Assembly: GCA_943370145.1 (NCBI GenBank)
Contig: CALRPY020000067.1
Coordinates: forward strand, 1 to 23,736
DNA: 23,736 nucleotides
Source of the DNA: Ga0077536 sp943370145
Lineage (GTDB): Bacteria > Pseudomonadota > Gammaproteobacteria > Ga0077536
Direction: 5' to 3'
A program made the translations under genes and the position numbers. This document shows positions 7,417-14,269 of this stretch, piece by piece. Below the pieces are notes generated by a model. The model did no database searches. It saw only the letters and a list, made by a program, of their open reading frames with translations, and was not told the origin of the DNA. The stretch's first letter is position 1, and each line of letters begins with the position of its first letter.

Positions 7417-7707
7417 TCACATGTGGTTCACTTCGTCCGGCAGCTCGTAGAAGGTGGGATGCCGGTAGACCTTGTCTTCCATCGGGTCGAAGTACGCCGC
7501 CTTCTCGCCCGGGTCGCTGGCGACGATCTGGTCCGAGGGCACGACCCAGATCGACACGCCCTCCTGGCGCCGCGTGTAGACGTCGCGCGCCATCTGCAGC
7601 GCGAGCTTCGCGTCCGGCGCGTGCACGCTGCCGGCGTGCTTGTGGTCGAGGCCGTTGCGGCTGCGGACGAAGACTTCCCACAGCGGCCATTCGTTGCGAC
7701 TGTTCAT
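7417..7707 (-). CDS. paaB: Phenylacetyl-CoA epoxidase subunit PaaB
   Basis: This small protein of 96 residues has the usual PaaB size and conserved sequence: EWPLWEVFVRSRNGLDHKH at 6-24, then the SIWVVPSDQIVASDP region (52-66) and a HPTFYELPDEVNHM end. PaaB is a non-catalytic component of the PaaABCE complex. The ATG at 7707 has a strong AGGAGG ribosome site; a longer frame through paaA is spurious. It sits 35 bases after paaA and 19 before paaC, the standard order. No odd residues were seen. Confidence 0.96.
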   Translation of the reverse strand: MNSRNEWPLWEVFVRSRNGLDHKHAGSVHAPDAKLALQMARDVYTRRQEGVSIWVVPSDQIVASDPGEKAAYFDPMEDKVYRHPTFYELPDEVNHM

Positions 7708-7742
7708 GTATCCCTCCTGTCGAGTAGCCGCACGCGACGGTG

Positions 7743-8750
7743 TCAGGCCGCGGCGGACCGCGCGCGGGTCGCGCGCTTGCGGGCATGGGCGAGTGCGGCT
7801 TCCCGCACCCATGCGCCGTCTTCCCAGGCGCCGACGCGAGCCGCCATGCGCTCCCTGTTGCACGGCCCATGGCCGTTGACGACATTCCAGAATTCCGTCC
7901 AGTCGATCGCGCCGAAGTCGTAGTGGCCGCGGGCCTCGTTCCAGCGCAGGTCCGGGTCGGGGAAGGTGACGCCGAGCACCTTGCCCTGCTCGACCGTCGC
8001 ATCGACGAACTGCTGGCGCAGTTCGTCGTTGGAGATGCGCTTGATGCCCCACTTCATCGACTGCCCGGAGTGCTGCGAATCCTGGTCGTGCGGGCCGAAC
8101 ATCATCAGCACCGGCCACCACCAGCGGTTGACCGCATCCTGCACCATCGCGCGCTGCGCATCGGTGCCCTGCATCATCGTGTAGAGCGCGTCGAAGCCCT
8201 GCCGCTGGTGGAAGGACTCCTCCTTGCAGATGCGGACCATCGCGCGAGCATACGGACCGTAGGAGCAACGGCACAGCGGCACCTGGTTCATGATCGCGGC
8301 GCCGTCGACCAGCCAGCCGATGACGCCGATGTCGGCCCAGGTCAGCGTGGGGTAGTTGAAGATCGACGAGTACTTCGCGCGGCCCGCGTGCAGCGCCTCG
8401 ACCATCTCGTCGCGCGACACGCCCAGCGTTTCCGCCGCGGCGTAGAGATAGAGTCCGTGGCCGCCCTCGTCCTGGATCTTCGCGAGCAGGATGGCCTTGC
8501 GCTTGAGGCTTGGCGCCCGCGTGACCCAGTTGCCCTCGGGCAGCATGCCGACGACCTCCGAGTGCGCGTGCTGGCTGATCTGCCGAATCAGCGTCTTGCG
8601 ATAGGCCTCGGGCATCCAGTCCTTGGCTTCGATGAATTCACCGCGCGCGGCGCGCTCGTCGAAGGCCGCCTCGCGCGCCGGGTCGCGCGCCTGCACCGCG
8701 GCCGGCGCGTGCGCGTCGGCCTGCGGAACATCCATTGCCTGTGTGTACAT
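7743..8750 (-). CDS. paaA: Phenylacetyl-CoA 1,2-epoxidase catalytic subunit PaaA
   Basis: This 335-residue ferritin-like di-iron protein inserts one oxygen atom of O2 into the aromatic ring of phenylacetyl-CoA to give the 1,2-epoxide. Carboxylate-bridged iron ligands are visible as E65, the E95-G-G-H98 motif and the second E178-S-F-H181 motif. Long conserved stretches such as NWVTRAPSLKRKAILLAKIQ and DWTEFWNVVNGHGPCN are typical of PaaA. A 25-residue variable lead is normal. The ATG has a GAGGAAAG ribosome site that overlaps the paaK stop, 9 bases away. All predicted active-site residues appear intact, so a functional enzyme is expected. Confidence 0.97.
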   Translation of the reverse strand: MYTQAMDVPQADAHAPAAVQARDPAREAAFDERAARGEFIEAKDWMPEAYRKTLIRQISQHAHSEVVGMLPEGNWVTRAPSLKRKAILLAKIQDEGGHGLYLYAAAETLGVSRDEMVEALHAGRAKYSSIFNYPTLTWADIGVIGWLVDGAAIMNQVPLCRCSYGPYARAMVRICKEESFHQRQGFDALYTMMQGTDAQRAMVQDAVNRWWWPVLMMFGPHDQDSQHSGQSMKWGIKRISNDELRQQFVDATVEQGKVLGVTFPDPDLRWNEARGHYDFGAIDWTEFWNVVNGHGPCNRERMAARVGAWEDGAWVREAALAHARKRATRARSAAA

Positions 8751-8759
8751 GGGCTTTCC

Positions 8760-10070
8760 TCACTGCTCGTGGCGGCGGTCGAAGACGCGTTTCGCCTTGC
8801 CGACCGCGACCCGTTCGATGGAAAGGGGATCGAGCACCTCGACAATTGCCGAAATCCCGATCAGCGACTTGGCGCGATGCTGGAGTTCACGCGCGAAGTC
8901 ATGGCGTCGTGTCGACGCCGACGCGTCGCGCAACTCGACCTGGATGCGGATGCGGTCGAGGTGGCCGTCCTTGTCGACGTGGATGAGATAGTGCGGCGCG
9001 AGGCCCTCGATTGCGCACACGAGTTCCTCGATCTGCGTCGGGAACAGGTTCACGCCGCGGATGATCAGCATGTCGTCCGAACGGCCGGTGATCTTGCCGA
9101 TGCGCCGCATGGAGCGGGCGGTCGGCGGCAGCAGGCGTGTGAGATCGCGCGTGCGATAGCGGATGACCGGCAGCGCCTGTTTCGTGAGCGTCGTGATCAC
9201 GAGTTCACCGGGCTCCCCGTCCGGCAGCACGCGGCCGGTGTCGGGATCGATGATCTCGGGATAGAAGTGGTCTTCCCAGATCACCGGCCCGTCCTTCGTT
9301 TCGACGCACTCGTTGGCGACGCCGGGCCCCATGACCTCGGACAGGCCGAAGATGTCGACCGCGTCCATGCCGCTGCGCGCCTCGATTCCGGCGCGCATGG
9401 CTTCGGTCCACGGCTCCGCGCCGAAGATGCCGATTTTCAGCGAGGTCGCGCGGGGGTCGAGGCCCGCCTGCTCCATTGCGTCGAGCAGGGTCAGCATGTA
9501 GGACGGTGTCACCATGATGATGTCGGGCTTGAAGTCCTCGATGAGCTGGATCTGCTTGTCGGTCTGGCCGCCGGACATCGGCACCACGGTGCAGCCGAGG
9601 CGCTCCGCGCCGTAGTGCGCGCCGAGGCCACCGGTGAACAGGCCGTAACCATAGGCCACGTGCACGATGTCTCCGGCGCGGCCGCCGGCGGCATGGATCG
9701 AGCGCGCGACGAGGTTCGCCCAGGTGTCGATGTCATCCTGCGTGTAACCGACGACGGTCGGTTTGCCGGTGGTGCCCGAGGACGCGTGCACGCGCACGAC
9801 GCGCTCGCGCGGCACGGCGAACATGCCGAAGGGATAGTGCGCGCGCAGGTCGGCCTTGGTCGTGAACGGAAAACGGGCGAGGTCCTCGAGGCTCCGCAAG
9901 TCATCGGGCGTGACGCCGGCGGCCGCGAAGGCCTGCCGGTAATGCGGCACGTTGGCGTGGACGTGGGCGAGCGTGGTCTTCAGGCGTGCGAACTGCAGGG
10001 CACGGATCTCGTCGATGCTCGCGACTTCGATGGATTCGCGCGGCCCCTGCCGCCCGGGTCCTAGCGCCAT
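8760..10070 (-). CDS. paaK: Phenylacetate-CoA ligase PaaK
   Basis: This 436-residue adenylate-forming enzyme activates phenylacetate with ATP and CoA, the entry step of the pathway. Motifs in order are the ATP loop HASSGTTGKPT (95-105), GIFGAEPW (214-221), FGLSE (241-245), the hinge region GRSDDMLIIRG (329-339) and a C-terminal catalytic-lysine region GKAKRV (424-429). Length and spacing match PaaK. The ATG lies 3 bases after the paaI stop, and its GGGAGG ribosome site is inside the last codons of paaI, showing tight coupling. The enzyme is soluble and cytoplasmic; its product feeds PaaABCE. Confidence 0.97.
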   Translation of the reverse strand: MALGPGRQGPRESIEVASIDEIRALQFARLKTTLAHVHANVPHYRQAFAAAGVTPDDLRSLEDLARFPFTTKADLRAHYPFGMFAVPRERVVRVHASSGTTGKPTVVGYTQDDIDTWANLVARSIHAAGGRAGDIVHVAYGYGLFTGGLGAHYGAERLGCTVVPMSGGQTDKQIQLIEDFKPDIIMVTPSYMLTLLDAMEQAGLDPRATSLKIGIFGAEPWTEAMRAGIEARSGMDAVDIFGLSEVMGPGVANECVETKDGPVIWEDHFYPEIIDPDTGRVLPDGEPGELVITTLTKQALPVIRYRTRDLTRLLPPTARSMRRIGKITGRSDDMLIIRGVNLFPTQIEELVCAIEGLAPHYLIHVDKDGHLDRIRIQVELRDASASTRRHDFARELQHRAKSLIGISAIVEVLDPLSIERVAVGKAKRVFDRRHEQ

Positions 10071-10073
10071 GGC

Positions 10074-10517
10074 TCAGCCTCCCGTGACCGGCTTGCCGCG
10101 CAGGCGGTAGGAGCGCCCGCGCAGCAGTGCGACCAGTTCACCCCGCTGGTTGCGCACGCCGACGTCGTAGACGCCGAGTCGCCCGGCCTGCGACTGCTCG
10201 TGCGCCTCCGCGCACAGGGTGTCGTCGAGCTGCGCGCCCTTCAGGAACTCGGCGTCGAGGCCCGCGGCAAGCGTCATCTCGTCGTAGCTGTTGCAGGCAT
10301 AGGCGAATGCCGTGTCGGCGAGCGTCACGATGAAGCCGCCATGGCACATCGCAAAGCCGTTCAGCATGTCGCGGCGGACGACCATCGTCGCGGTCGCACG
10401 GCCGGGCCCTATCCCGGCAATCTCGATGCCGAGCGCCTGGCAGGCGTGGTCGCGTTCATACATCGCGGCACGCACGCGTTCGGCTCGCGTCTGTGGATCG
10501 TCAGCTCGCTCGTTCAT
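10074..10517 (-). CDS. paaI: Hydroxyphenylacetyl-CoA thioesterase PaaI
   Basis: This 147-residue hotdog-fold thioesterase has the PaaI signature LNGFAMCHGGFIVTLADTAF: N53, the HGG turn at 59-61 and the likely catalytic D68. PaaI hydrolyses ring-hydroxylated phenylacetyl-CoA and related thioesters that would otherwise tie up CoA when the epoxidase misfires. It is the first gene of the operon, with the promoter and operator directly upstream. Its start has only a weak A-rich ribosome site (AAGAAA), unlike the strong site of paaK that follows. The N-terminal 20 residues are variable, as usual. Confidence 0.95.
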   Translation of the reverse strand: MNERADDPQTRAERVRAAMYERDHACQALGIEIAGIGPGRATATMVVRRDMLNGFAMCHGGFIVTLADTAFAYACNSYDEMTLAAGLDAEFLKGAQLDDTLCAEAHEQSQAGRLGVYDVGVRNQRGELVALLRGRSYRLRGKPVTGG

Positions 10518-10531
10518 GTTTTCTTATTTTC

Positions 10532-10543
10532 GACCAAACGGTC
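10532..10543. promoter_or_regulatory. Candidate PaaR (TetR) operator in front of paaI
   Basis: GACCAAACGGTC is a GACC/GGTC dyad. A second, overlapping dyad TCGAC/GTCGA (10530-10534 and 10545-10549) is centred two bases away. The element lies 15 bases upstream of the paaI ATG, immediately downstream of the -10 box, so a bound repressor would cover the transcription start. Paired, shifted dyads are typical of TetR operators. Assignment to the TetR protein at 4423-5028 is an inference from co-location. Confidence 0.65.
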
Positions 10544-10548
10544 AGTCG

Positions 10549-10577
10549 ATTATGTTTCGTTTCGGGACACCCATCAA
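10549..10577 (-). promoter_or_regulatory. Sigma70-like promoter of the paa operon
   Basis: Read on the minus strand, TTGATG (10577-10572) and CATAAT (10554-10549) are separated by exactly 17 bases. They match the -35 and -10 consensus at four and five of six positions. Transcription should start near 10542, inside the candidate operator, leaving a leader of about 25 bases before paaI. Confidence 0.7.
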
Positions 10578-10866
10578 GCTTCCCGCACCGGCTGATGCAT
10601 GAGCGTCCTGTCGGCCGGGTCTCGGGATAGCCACAGGGCACTGCGGGGAATGCCGTGGACGTGCGCTGCCCGAAGATTACTGCCGTAACGGAGACGCAGC
10701 CTTGGACTCACCGTTCTTCCCAGAATCCTCCGTGCGCTGTGGTAAAGATTCGGCTTACTGCGTCGCGGAAACGCCTTGTTTCACCCCGGAGAAGGCACTT
10801 TTCCGTGGTCCGGGGCGTGGCCACGCCTTCGGCCGCTGGCTCGGCCCCGCTCGAAAAATCGCGAGG
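10578..10866. other. Non-coding stretch between the paa promoter and the second palindrome
   Basis: I see no credible gene here. The short open frames lack family features and ribosome sites. A 14-base perfect palindrome, GGCGTGGCCACGCC, lies near 10813-10826 and could form a hairpin. Base composition is more even than in the flanking genes, and the stretch abuts a broken gene and a repeat. It may therefore be remnant DNA. Confidence 0.5.
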
Positions 10867-10868
10867 GG

Positions 10869-10905
10869 AGAAAAGGTATCAGATTTGAAATCTGACACCT
10901 TTTCT
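10869..10905. repeat. 37-bp palindromic repeat, copy 2
   Basis: This is the same palindrome as at 19-55 with one substitution, A at 10878 where copy 1 has G, which makes one mismatch between the arms. The central base is G10887. Two further bases pair on each side (10867-10907). It directly follows, on the minus strand, the reading frame of a truncated CopD-like gene and supplies that frame's stop codon. Confidence 0.85.
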
Positions 10906-11028
10906 CCGCGCCTTTGAACGCTCTTCGAACGCATGGATCGGCGAAAACACCGCAAGACACAGCACCAGGTGACAACCGACCCAGGTCGCCGCGCCAAGCA
11001 GGTGCAGAATCACGAAAATTTTGCACAT
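10879..11028 (-). pseudogene. Truncated N-terminus of a CopD-like membrane protein
   Basis: A 49-codon frame starts at ATG 11028. Its first part, KIFVILHLLGAATWVGCHLV, resembles the first membrane helix of CopD-family/cytochrome b561-like copper-import membrane proteins, which usually begin LLHLLAAxIWVGGHL. Such proteins have many more helices and are well over 100 residues long. Here the sequence becomes hydrophilic after about residue 33 and ends in RRKGVRFQI, which is encoded by the palindromic repeat. The most likely reading is a gene cut off by a rearrangement or insertion at the repeat. The remainder was not found in the 10518-10866 stretch. Family assignment rests on one helix and is moderate. 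Confidence 0.5.
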
Positions 11029-11124
11029 GGTCCTGCCCGGGATTGTCTGGAAAGCCCGAGGAGCCCACGCGATGCGGACGACGGCGCAAGACAGGCGTCG
11101 CCGGACGCACCCGGCTGCCGGCCG

Positions 11125-11553
11125 TCAGCTGTGGATGTAATTGTGCAGCTGGCCGATCACGAACTGCTGCTCGGCGATGATCTCCTTGACGAGGTCGCCT
11201 ACCGAAATCATGCCGCGCAGCCAGCCGTCGTCGACCACCGGCAGGTGGCGGACCCGCTTTTCCGTCATCACCGCCATGGCTTCCTCGACCGTCAGCCGCG
11301 ATGGCGCGGTGATCACAGGGGCGGTCATGATCTCGCCGACCGTCGTCGTGCGCGACGAACGGCCCTGGAGGATGACTTTCCGCGCGTAGTCCCGCTCGGA
11401 GAGGATGCCGGCGATGCGTCCGTGTTCGAGCACCAGCAGCGCACCGATGGAGCGGGTCGCCATCAGTTCAATAGCCTCGTACACGGACGCGCTGGGCACG
11501 ACGCTGAACACTTCGCGCCCCTTGATATCGAGCAGTTGACTGAGAATGGCCAT
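11125..11553 (-). CDS. Tandem CBS-domain protein
   Basis: This 142-residue soluble protein consists almost only of two CBS domains (about 14-66 and 77-131), which together form one Bateman module. Visible signatures are YEAIELMATRSIGALLV, GILSERDYARKV, VGEIMTAPV, KRVRHLPVVDDG and GMISVGDLVKEII. Stand-alone CBS pairs bind adenosyl ligands (AMP, ATP or S-adenosylmethionine) and act as energy or ligand sensors; the partner here is unknown. I chose ATG 11553, with GAGG eight bases upstream, because residues added by a start at 11661 look unlike the family. It is a single gene, separated from the PilZ gene by 181 bases. Confidence 0.9.
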   Translation of the reverse strand: MAILSQLLDIKGREVFSVVPSASVYEAIELMATRSIGALLVLEHGRIAGILSERDYARKVILQGRSSRTTTVGEIMTAPVITAPSRLTVEEAMAVMTEKRVRHLPVVDDGWLRGMISVGDLVKEIIAEQQFVIGQLHNYIHS

Positions 11554-11581
11554 AGGGGAACCTCGCAAGCTCAAGCAGGGA

Positions 11582-11593
11582 GTCAGGCCTGAC
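11582..11593. promoter_or_regulatory. 12-bp perfect palindrome upstream of the CBS gene
   Basis: GTCAGGCCTGAC is self-complementary and lies 28 bases before the CBS start codon. A second short dyad, CCTTG-TTT-CAAGG, follows at 11623-11635. Either could be a regulator site. I found no clear promoter hexamers, so this is only a candidate. Confidence 0.3.
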
Positions 11594-11734
11594 GGGGGCG
11601 AATGGCTGTGCCGACACGCCCTCCTTGTTTCAAGGTAGTCGGGGAACGGTCGTTTGACCACCGACCGCCGCGCCCCGGCGCATGGCCACGGGGGGCGGAC
11701 CGGTCGGGGGAGCGTGGGGCAGCGCCCGCCGCGG

Positions 11735-12754
11735 CTAGCGTGCAGTCGCGCCCGAGGGCAGGCGCGACACGAGCTGCACGAGAATCTCCGTCACATAGCG
11801 CCTGACGGTCTCGTCCGGGTGCTCGAAGCGGAGCCCGACACGGTAGAGCGGGAAGTCGTCCGAACCGAATTTCGACTGGTGCACCACGCGGGCGCGCAGG
11901 CAGAGCTCCTGGGGCGAGTCGGGGCAACTCAGCGTGATCAGCAGCGACTGGTCGACGGCAAGCTCGTCCGGCACGGTAAGCATGAGGCCATTCGCGGAAA
12001 TGTCCTCGAGCGTCGCGCGGAACTCGCCGGCGTCACCGTACTCGATGTCCAGCCGCTGCACGAGCCGTGGTTCCGTGCGCCGGCTGTCCTGTATCGGGGC
12101 CTGCATCAGCGCGATCAGAATCTGCTGCAGCCGTCGCTCGTCCTCGAGATCCAGGCTCTCGAAGCGCAGCGCGTACAGGCAGTCGGGCTGTTCGCCCTCG
12201 ACGCGCACGATGGTCGCGAGGATCGAAATCGAGGCCCCGTCGGCGGCGGGCAGGTGGACGCAGACCTGCTGGCCCGCCTCGCTCAGCAGCCCCTTGCACC
12301 GCACCGAAGCGCCGCCCCAGGAGATGTTCAGCGCCGTGCCGGCAAGCAGCCAGCGGCTGCCGGGCTCGGACAGCTTGACCGGGGCCGACAGACTGATGCG
12401 TGGCTGCCGGCGCAGGTCGGCGCCGCCTTGGGACGGGGCGGCCTCCGGCCGGGCCGCGAGCACCGCCATGGCCTCGGCGAACGCCGACTCCGCGGCGGAC
12501 TCCAGTTCGAACGCGTTCGGCGCGCGCCGCAGTTCGGGCACGAGCGCGGCGTGGGCTGCGAGCGGCACCGCGCCGAACTTCGCGCGGTGCGAGGCGATGC
12601 CGAGGGCGAGCAGCTTGGCGCACGCAAGCAGCGTGTCGGTGTCCTGGCGCGGGTCGGCGGCATTGGCGCTCGGGGACTGCGCGATGTTTTCCACGGTTGG
12701 GCTCTCTGGCGAAGTCAGTCGGCAAACGGGCGCACGGGGGCGTGCGATCTGCAT
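11735..12754 (-). CDS. Protein with two PilZ domains (c-di-GMP binding)
   Basis: From the ATG at 12754 the protein has 339 residues. The first ~110 residues are helical and unassigned. A first PilZ domain (about 115-205) has RRQPR (115-119) and NISWGG (143-148). A second (about 225-330) has RRTEPR (225-230) and DISANG (251-256). Both keep the RxxxR and (D/N)xSxxG c-di-GMP-binding motifs, so both should bind the messenger. The output is unknown, but PilZ proteins usually adjust motility, adhesion or polysaccharide production. The start is uncertain: GTG at 12694 would shorten it by 20 residues, and GTG at 12838 would overlap the HTTM gene by 8 bases. The 940-residue GGDEF-EAL protein in this window could supply or remove its ligand (inference). 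Confidence 0.88.
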   Translation of the reverse strand: MQIARPRAPVCRLTSPESPTVENIAQSPSANAADPRQDTDTLLACAKLLALGIASHRAKFGAVPLAAHAALVPELRRAPNAFELESAAESAFAEAMAVLAARPEAAPSQGGADLRRQPRISLSAPVKLSEPGSRWLLAGTALNISWGGASVRCKGLLSEAGQQVCVHLPAADGASISILATIVRVEGEQPDCLYALRFESLDLEDERRLQQILIALMQAPIQDSRRTEPRLVQRLDIEYGDAGEFRATLEDISANGLMLTVPDELAVDQSLLITLSCPDSPQELCLRARVVHQSKFGSDDFPLYRVGLRFEHPDETVRRYVTEILVQLVSRLPSGATAR

Positions 12755-12830
12755 CACGTAACGGCGCGGAGCCGCCGCGCTTGACGAGAAATCTTCCCGA
12801 GCTTGCACTGCAGGCAGCCCCGCAAGCGCG

Positions 12831-13517
12831 TCAGCCACCCCCCAGTCGCGACTGCAGCCACCACAGCGAGGGCCAGGCGGCGAGCCAGATCCACAGGAAG
12901 CGATTGAGCCCGAACAGGCAGGCGTTCGCGGTGTGGAAGACCGCGGCGAGCACGCACGCGACGCCCAGCGCCGCGCGATCCAGCAGCGCCAGCGGAAAGA
13001 TCAGTTCGAAGCCGACGATCGCGCGGGCCGCCACGCGCATCAGGCGCGGCCGCCGGGAGAGTGCCCGCAACTGCGCCGACACCGGGTAGGCCGAAAAGGC
13101 GAAGACGTCGGCCAGGGCCTGTCCGCTGCGCCAGTCCGGGTTGACCAGTTTCACCCAGCCGGCCATGAAGTAGCAGAAGACGAGTTGCGCGGCGAGATAG
13201 GCGAGGCTCGCCTCGGCGAGCAGCGTCGCCGGCGCGAGGTGCGCGCCGGCGACGCAGAACAGCAGCAGCAGGCTCATGCGGTCGGCACCGCCGTTGTAGG
13301 GACCGTCGAAGCGCCGCAGGCACAGCGCCCCCAGTGCGAGCAGCAGCACCGCCACGGGCCCGGGAAAGAGCCCGGCGGCCAACGCGACCGCGAGCAGGGC
13401 CCGGGCCGCGAACAGCCGTTGCTCCGCGGGCGGCCCGGCGAAGTGTTCGAGACTCTGCTGCAGCAGCGCGCAGCCGCCCAGCAATTCGGTCAGGCGCAGC
13501 GCCTCGCTGAAATTCAT
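12831..13517 (-). CDS. HTTM-type integral membrane protein
   Basis: This 228-residue protein has about six hydrophobic segments and the pattern of the horizontally transferred transmembrane (HTTM) family, related to the membrane part of vitamin K-dependent gamma-carboxylase. Typical stretches are YNGGADRMSLLLLF (74-87), YFMAGWVKLVNPDWRSGQAL (116-135) and FHTANACLFGLNRFLWIW (194-211), which includes the conserved FHxxxxxxFGL. Its biochemical role in bacteria is not established. The start codon overlaps the stop of the small upstream gene as ATGA, so the two are translated together. At 228 residues it is shorter than many HTTM proteins. Confidence 0.82.
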   Translation of the reverse strand: MNFSEALRLTELLGGCALLQQSLEHFAGPPAEQRLFAARALLAVALAAGLFPGPVAVLLLALGALCLRRFDGPYNGGADRMSLLLLFCVAGAHLAPATLLAEASLAYLAAQLVFCYFMAGWVKLVNPDWRSGQALADVFAFSAYPVSAQLRALSRRPRLMRVAARAIVGFELIFPLALLDRAALGVACVLAAVFHTANACLFGLNRFLWIWLAAWPSLWWLQSRLGGG

Positions 13518-13966
13518 GCCGGGGCGTCCCGCGACAGCAGCGCCGGGCCGGCGACATGGACGATTTGATCGACCAGCCCTTCCTCGCCGCGGACGACGGC
13601 CCGGACCCGGAACGCCAGGCGGCAGGCCGGCGCCTGGCCTGCGGGTCCCAGTTCCCCGCGGCGGGCGGCGCGCGCGAGACGGCGACGCAGCTCCGACTCG
13701 ACGAAGCCTCGCTCCCCCTCCAGCAGTCGCTCGGCGCAACGCACCACGTAGAGCGTTTCGTTGCCGACCGGGTTCCAGAACAGTCGCGCGAACATCCGCG
13801 CGGGCGCAACGCGCGACGGGCGCGGCCTGAATTCGTGCCAGACGGCGTCTGCGAGTTCCTCGCTCCCGGTGAGCAAGGCGTAGTCGACCCGCGGCGCGGG
13901 TCCTATCGCATCGAAGAAGCGCCAGGACGGCAGGAGCGCTGGCAACAAGCTGAGGATCAAGCGCAC
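13514..13966 (-). CDS. Small protein of unknown function coupled to the HTTM gene
   Basis: This 150-residue protein begins at a GTG (13966) with GAGG ten bases upstream. Its lead, RLILSLLPALLPSWRFFDAI, is moderately hydrophobic and amphipathic and may touch the membrane. The rest is basic and soluble-looking. I do not recognise the family. Because its stop overlaps the HTTM start (ATGA), the two products probably act together. By analogy with gamma-carboxylase-like proteins, where a soluble part accompanies the membrane part, this could be a separately encoded partner, but that is speculation. Confidence 0.7.
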   Translation of the reverse strand: MRLILSLLPALLPSWRFFDAIGPAPRVDYALLTGSEELADAVWHEFRPRPSRVAPARMFARLFWNPVGNETLYVVRCAERLLEGERGFVESELRRRLARAARRGELGPAGQAPACRLAFRVRAVVRGEEGLVDQIVHVAGPALLSRDAPA

Positions 13967-14269
13967 GCGCGGCCTCGCTCGCGGGCTTCAGCGACCGCCC
14001 GGCAGGGGCCGGGAGGCACGGCGCGCCCGACGCGACGGGATCGTGCGTGCCAACGGGCGGCGAGCCCCGCGCGTCGCGTGGCACCAGCCGTGGCTGGCGT
14101 TCGGGTGAGGTCTGCGGTCTGCGGCGATGTCATGTGCGGCTGCCCGGTGGCTGGCGGTGCTCGTTTCCGGCGCGAGTAAGCGGCCGCGACGGGAGGGGCC
14201 GCCGCGCCGTGCGAGTATCGGACCAGGGTGCTCGGGAAATCCTCTCGCGGCAGCGCCCGGCCGCCGGCG
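13967..14269. other. Intergenic region before the small HTTM-partner gene
   Basis: I see no gene in these 303 bases on either strand. A GC-rich hairpin (CCCGGC-AGGG-GCCGGG, 13998-14013) lies 32 bases upstream of the GTG start at 13966. The minus-strand promoter for the small gene/HTTM/PilZ set and the 3' end of the srkA transcript must both lie here, but no convincing hexamers or U-tract terminator were found. Confidence 0.5.

Noticed and set aside
7740..10064. Very long (774-codon) plus-strand frame opposite paaA and paaK
   Set aside because: It runs antisense to two certain enzymes, and its composition (Arg, Asp, Val, His rich) is that of an antisense shadow.
10655..10917. Short plus-strand frames between the paa promoter and the second palindrome
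   Set aside because: They have no ribosome site or family resemblance, and two of them end within or just beyond the palindrome, as expected of chance frames in non-coding DNA.
11639..11672. GGTC/GACC elements (CGGTCGTTTGACC and CGACCG) upstream of the CBS gene as a second TetR/PaaR operator
   Set aside because: The half-sites are in the reverse arrangement (GGTC-N4-GACC rather than GACC-N4-GGTC) and do not overlap a recognisable promoter; chance is likely in GC-rich DNA.
12831..14084. Extended 417-residue start for the HTTM protein
   Set aside because: The extension overlaps the small upstream gene in another frame, and the ATGA junction with that gene gives a natural start at 13517.
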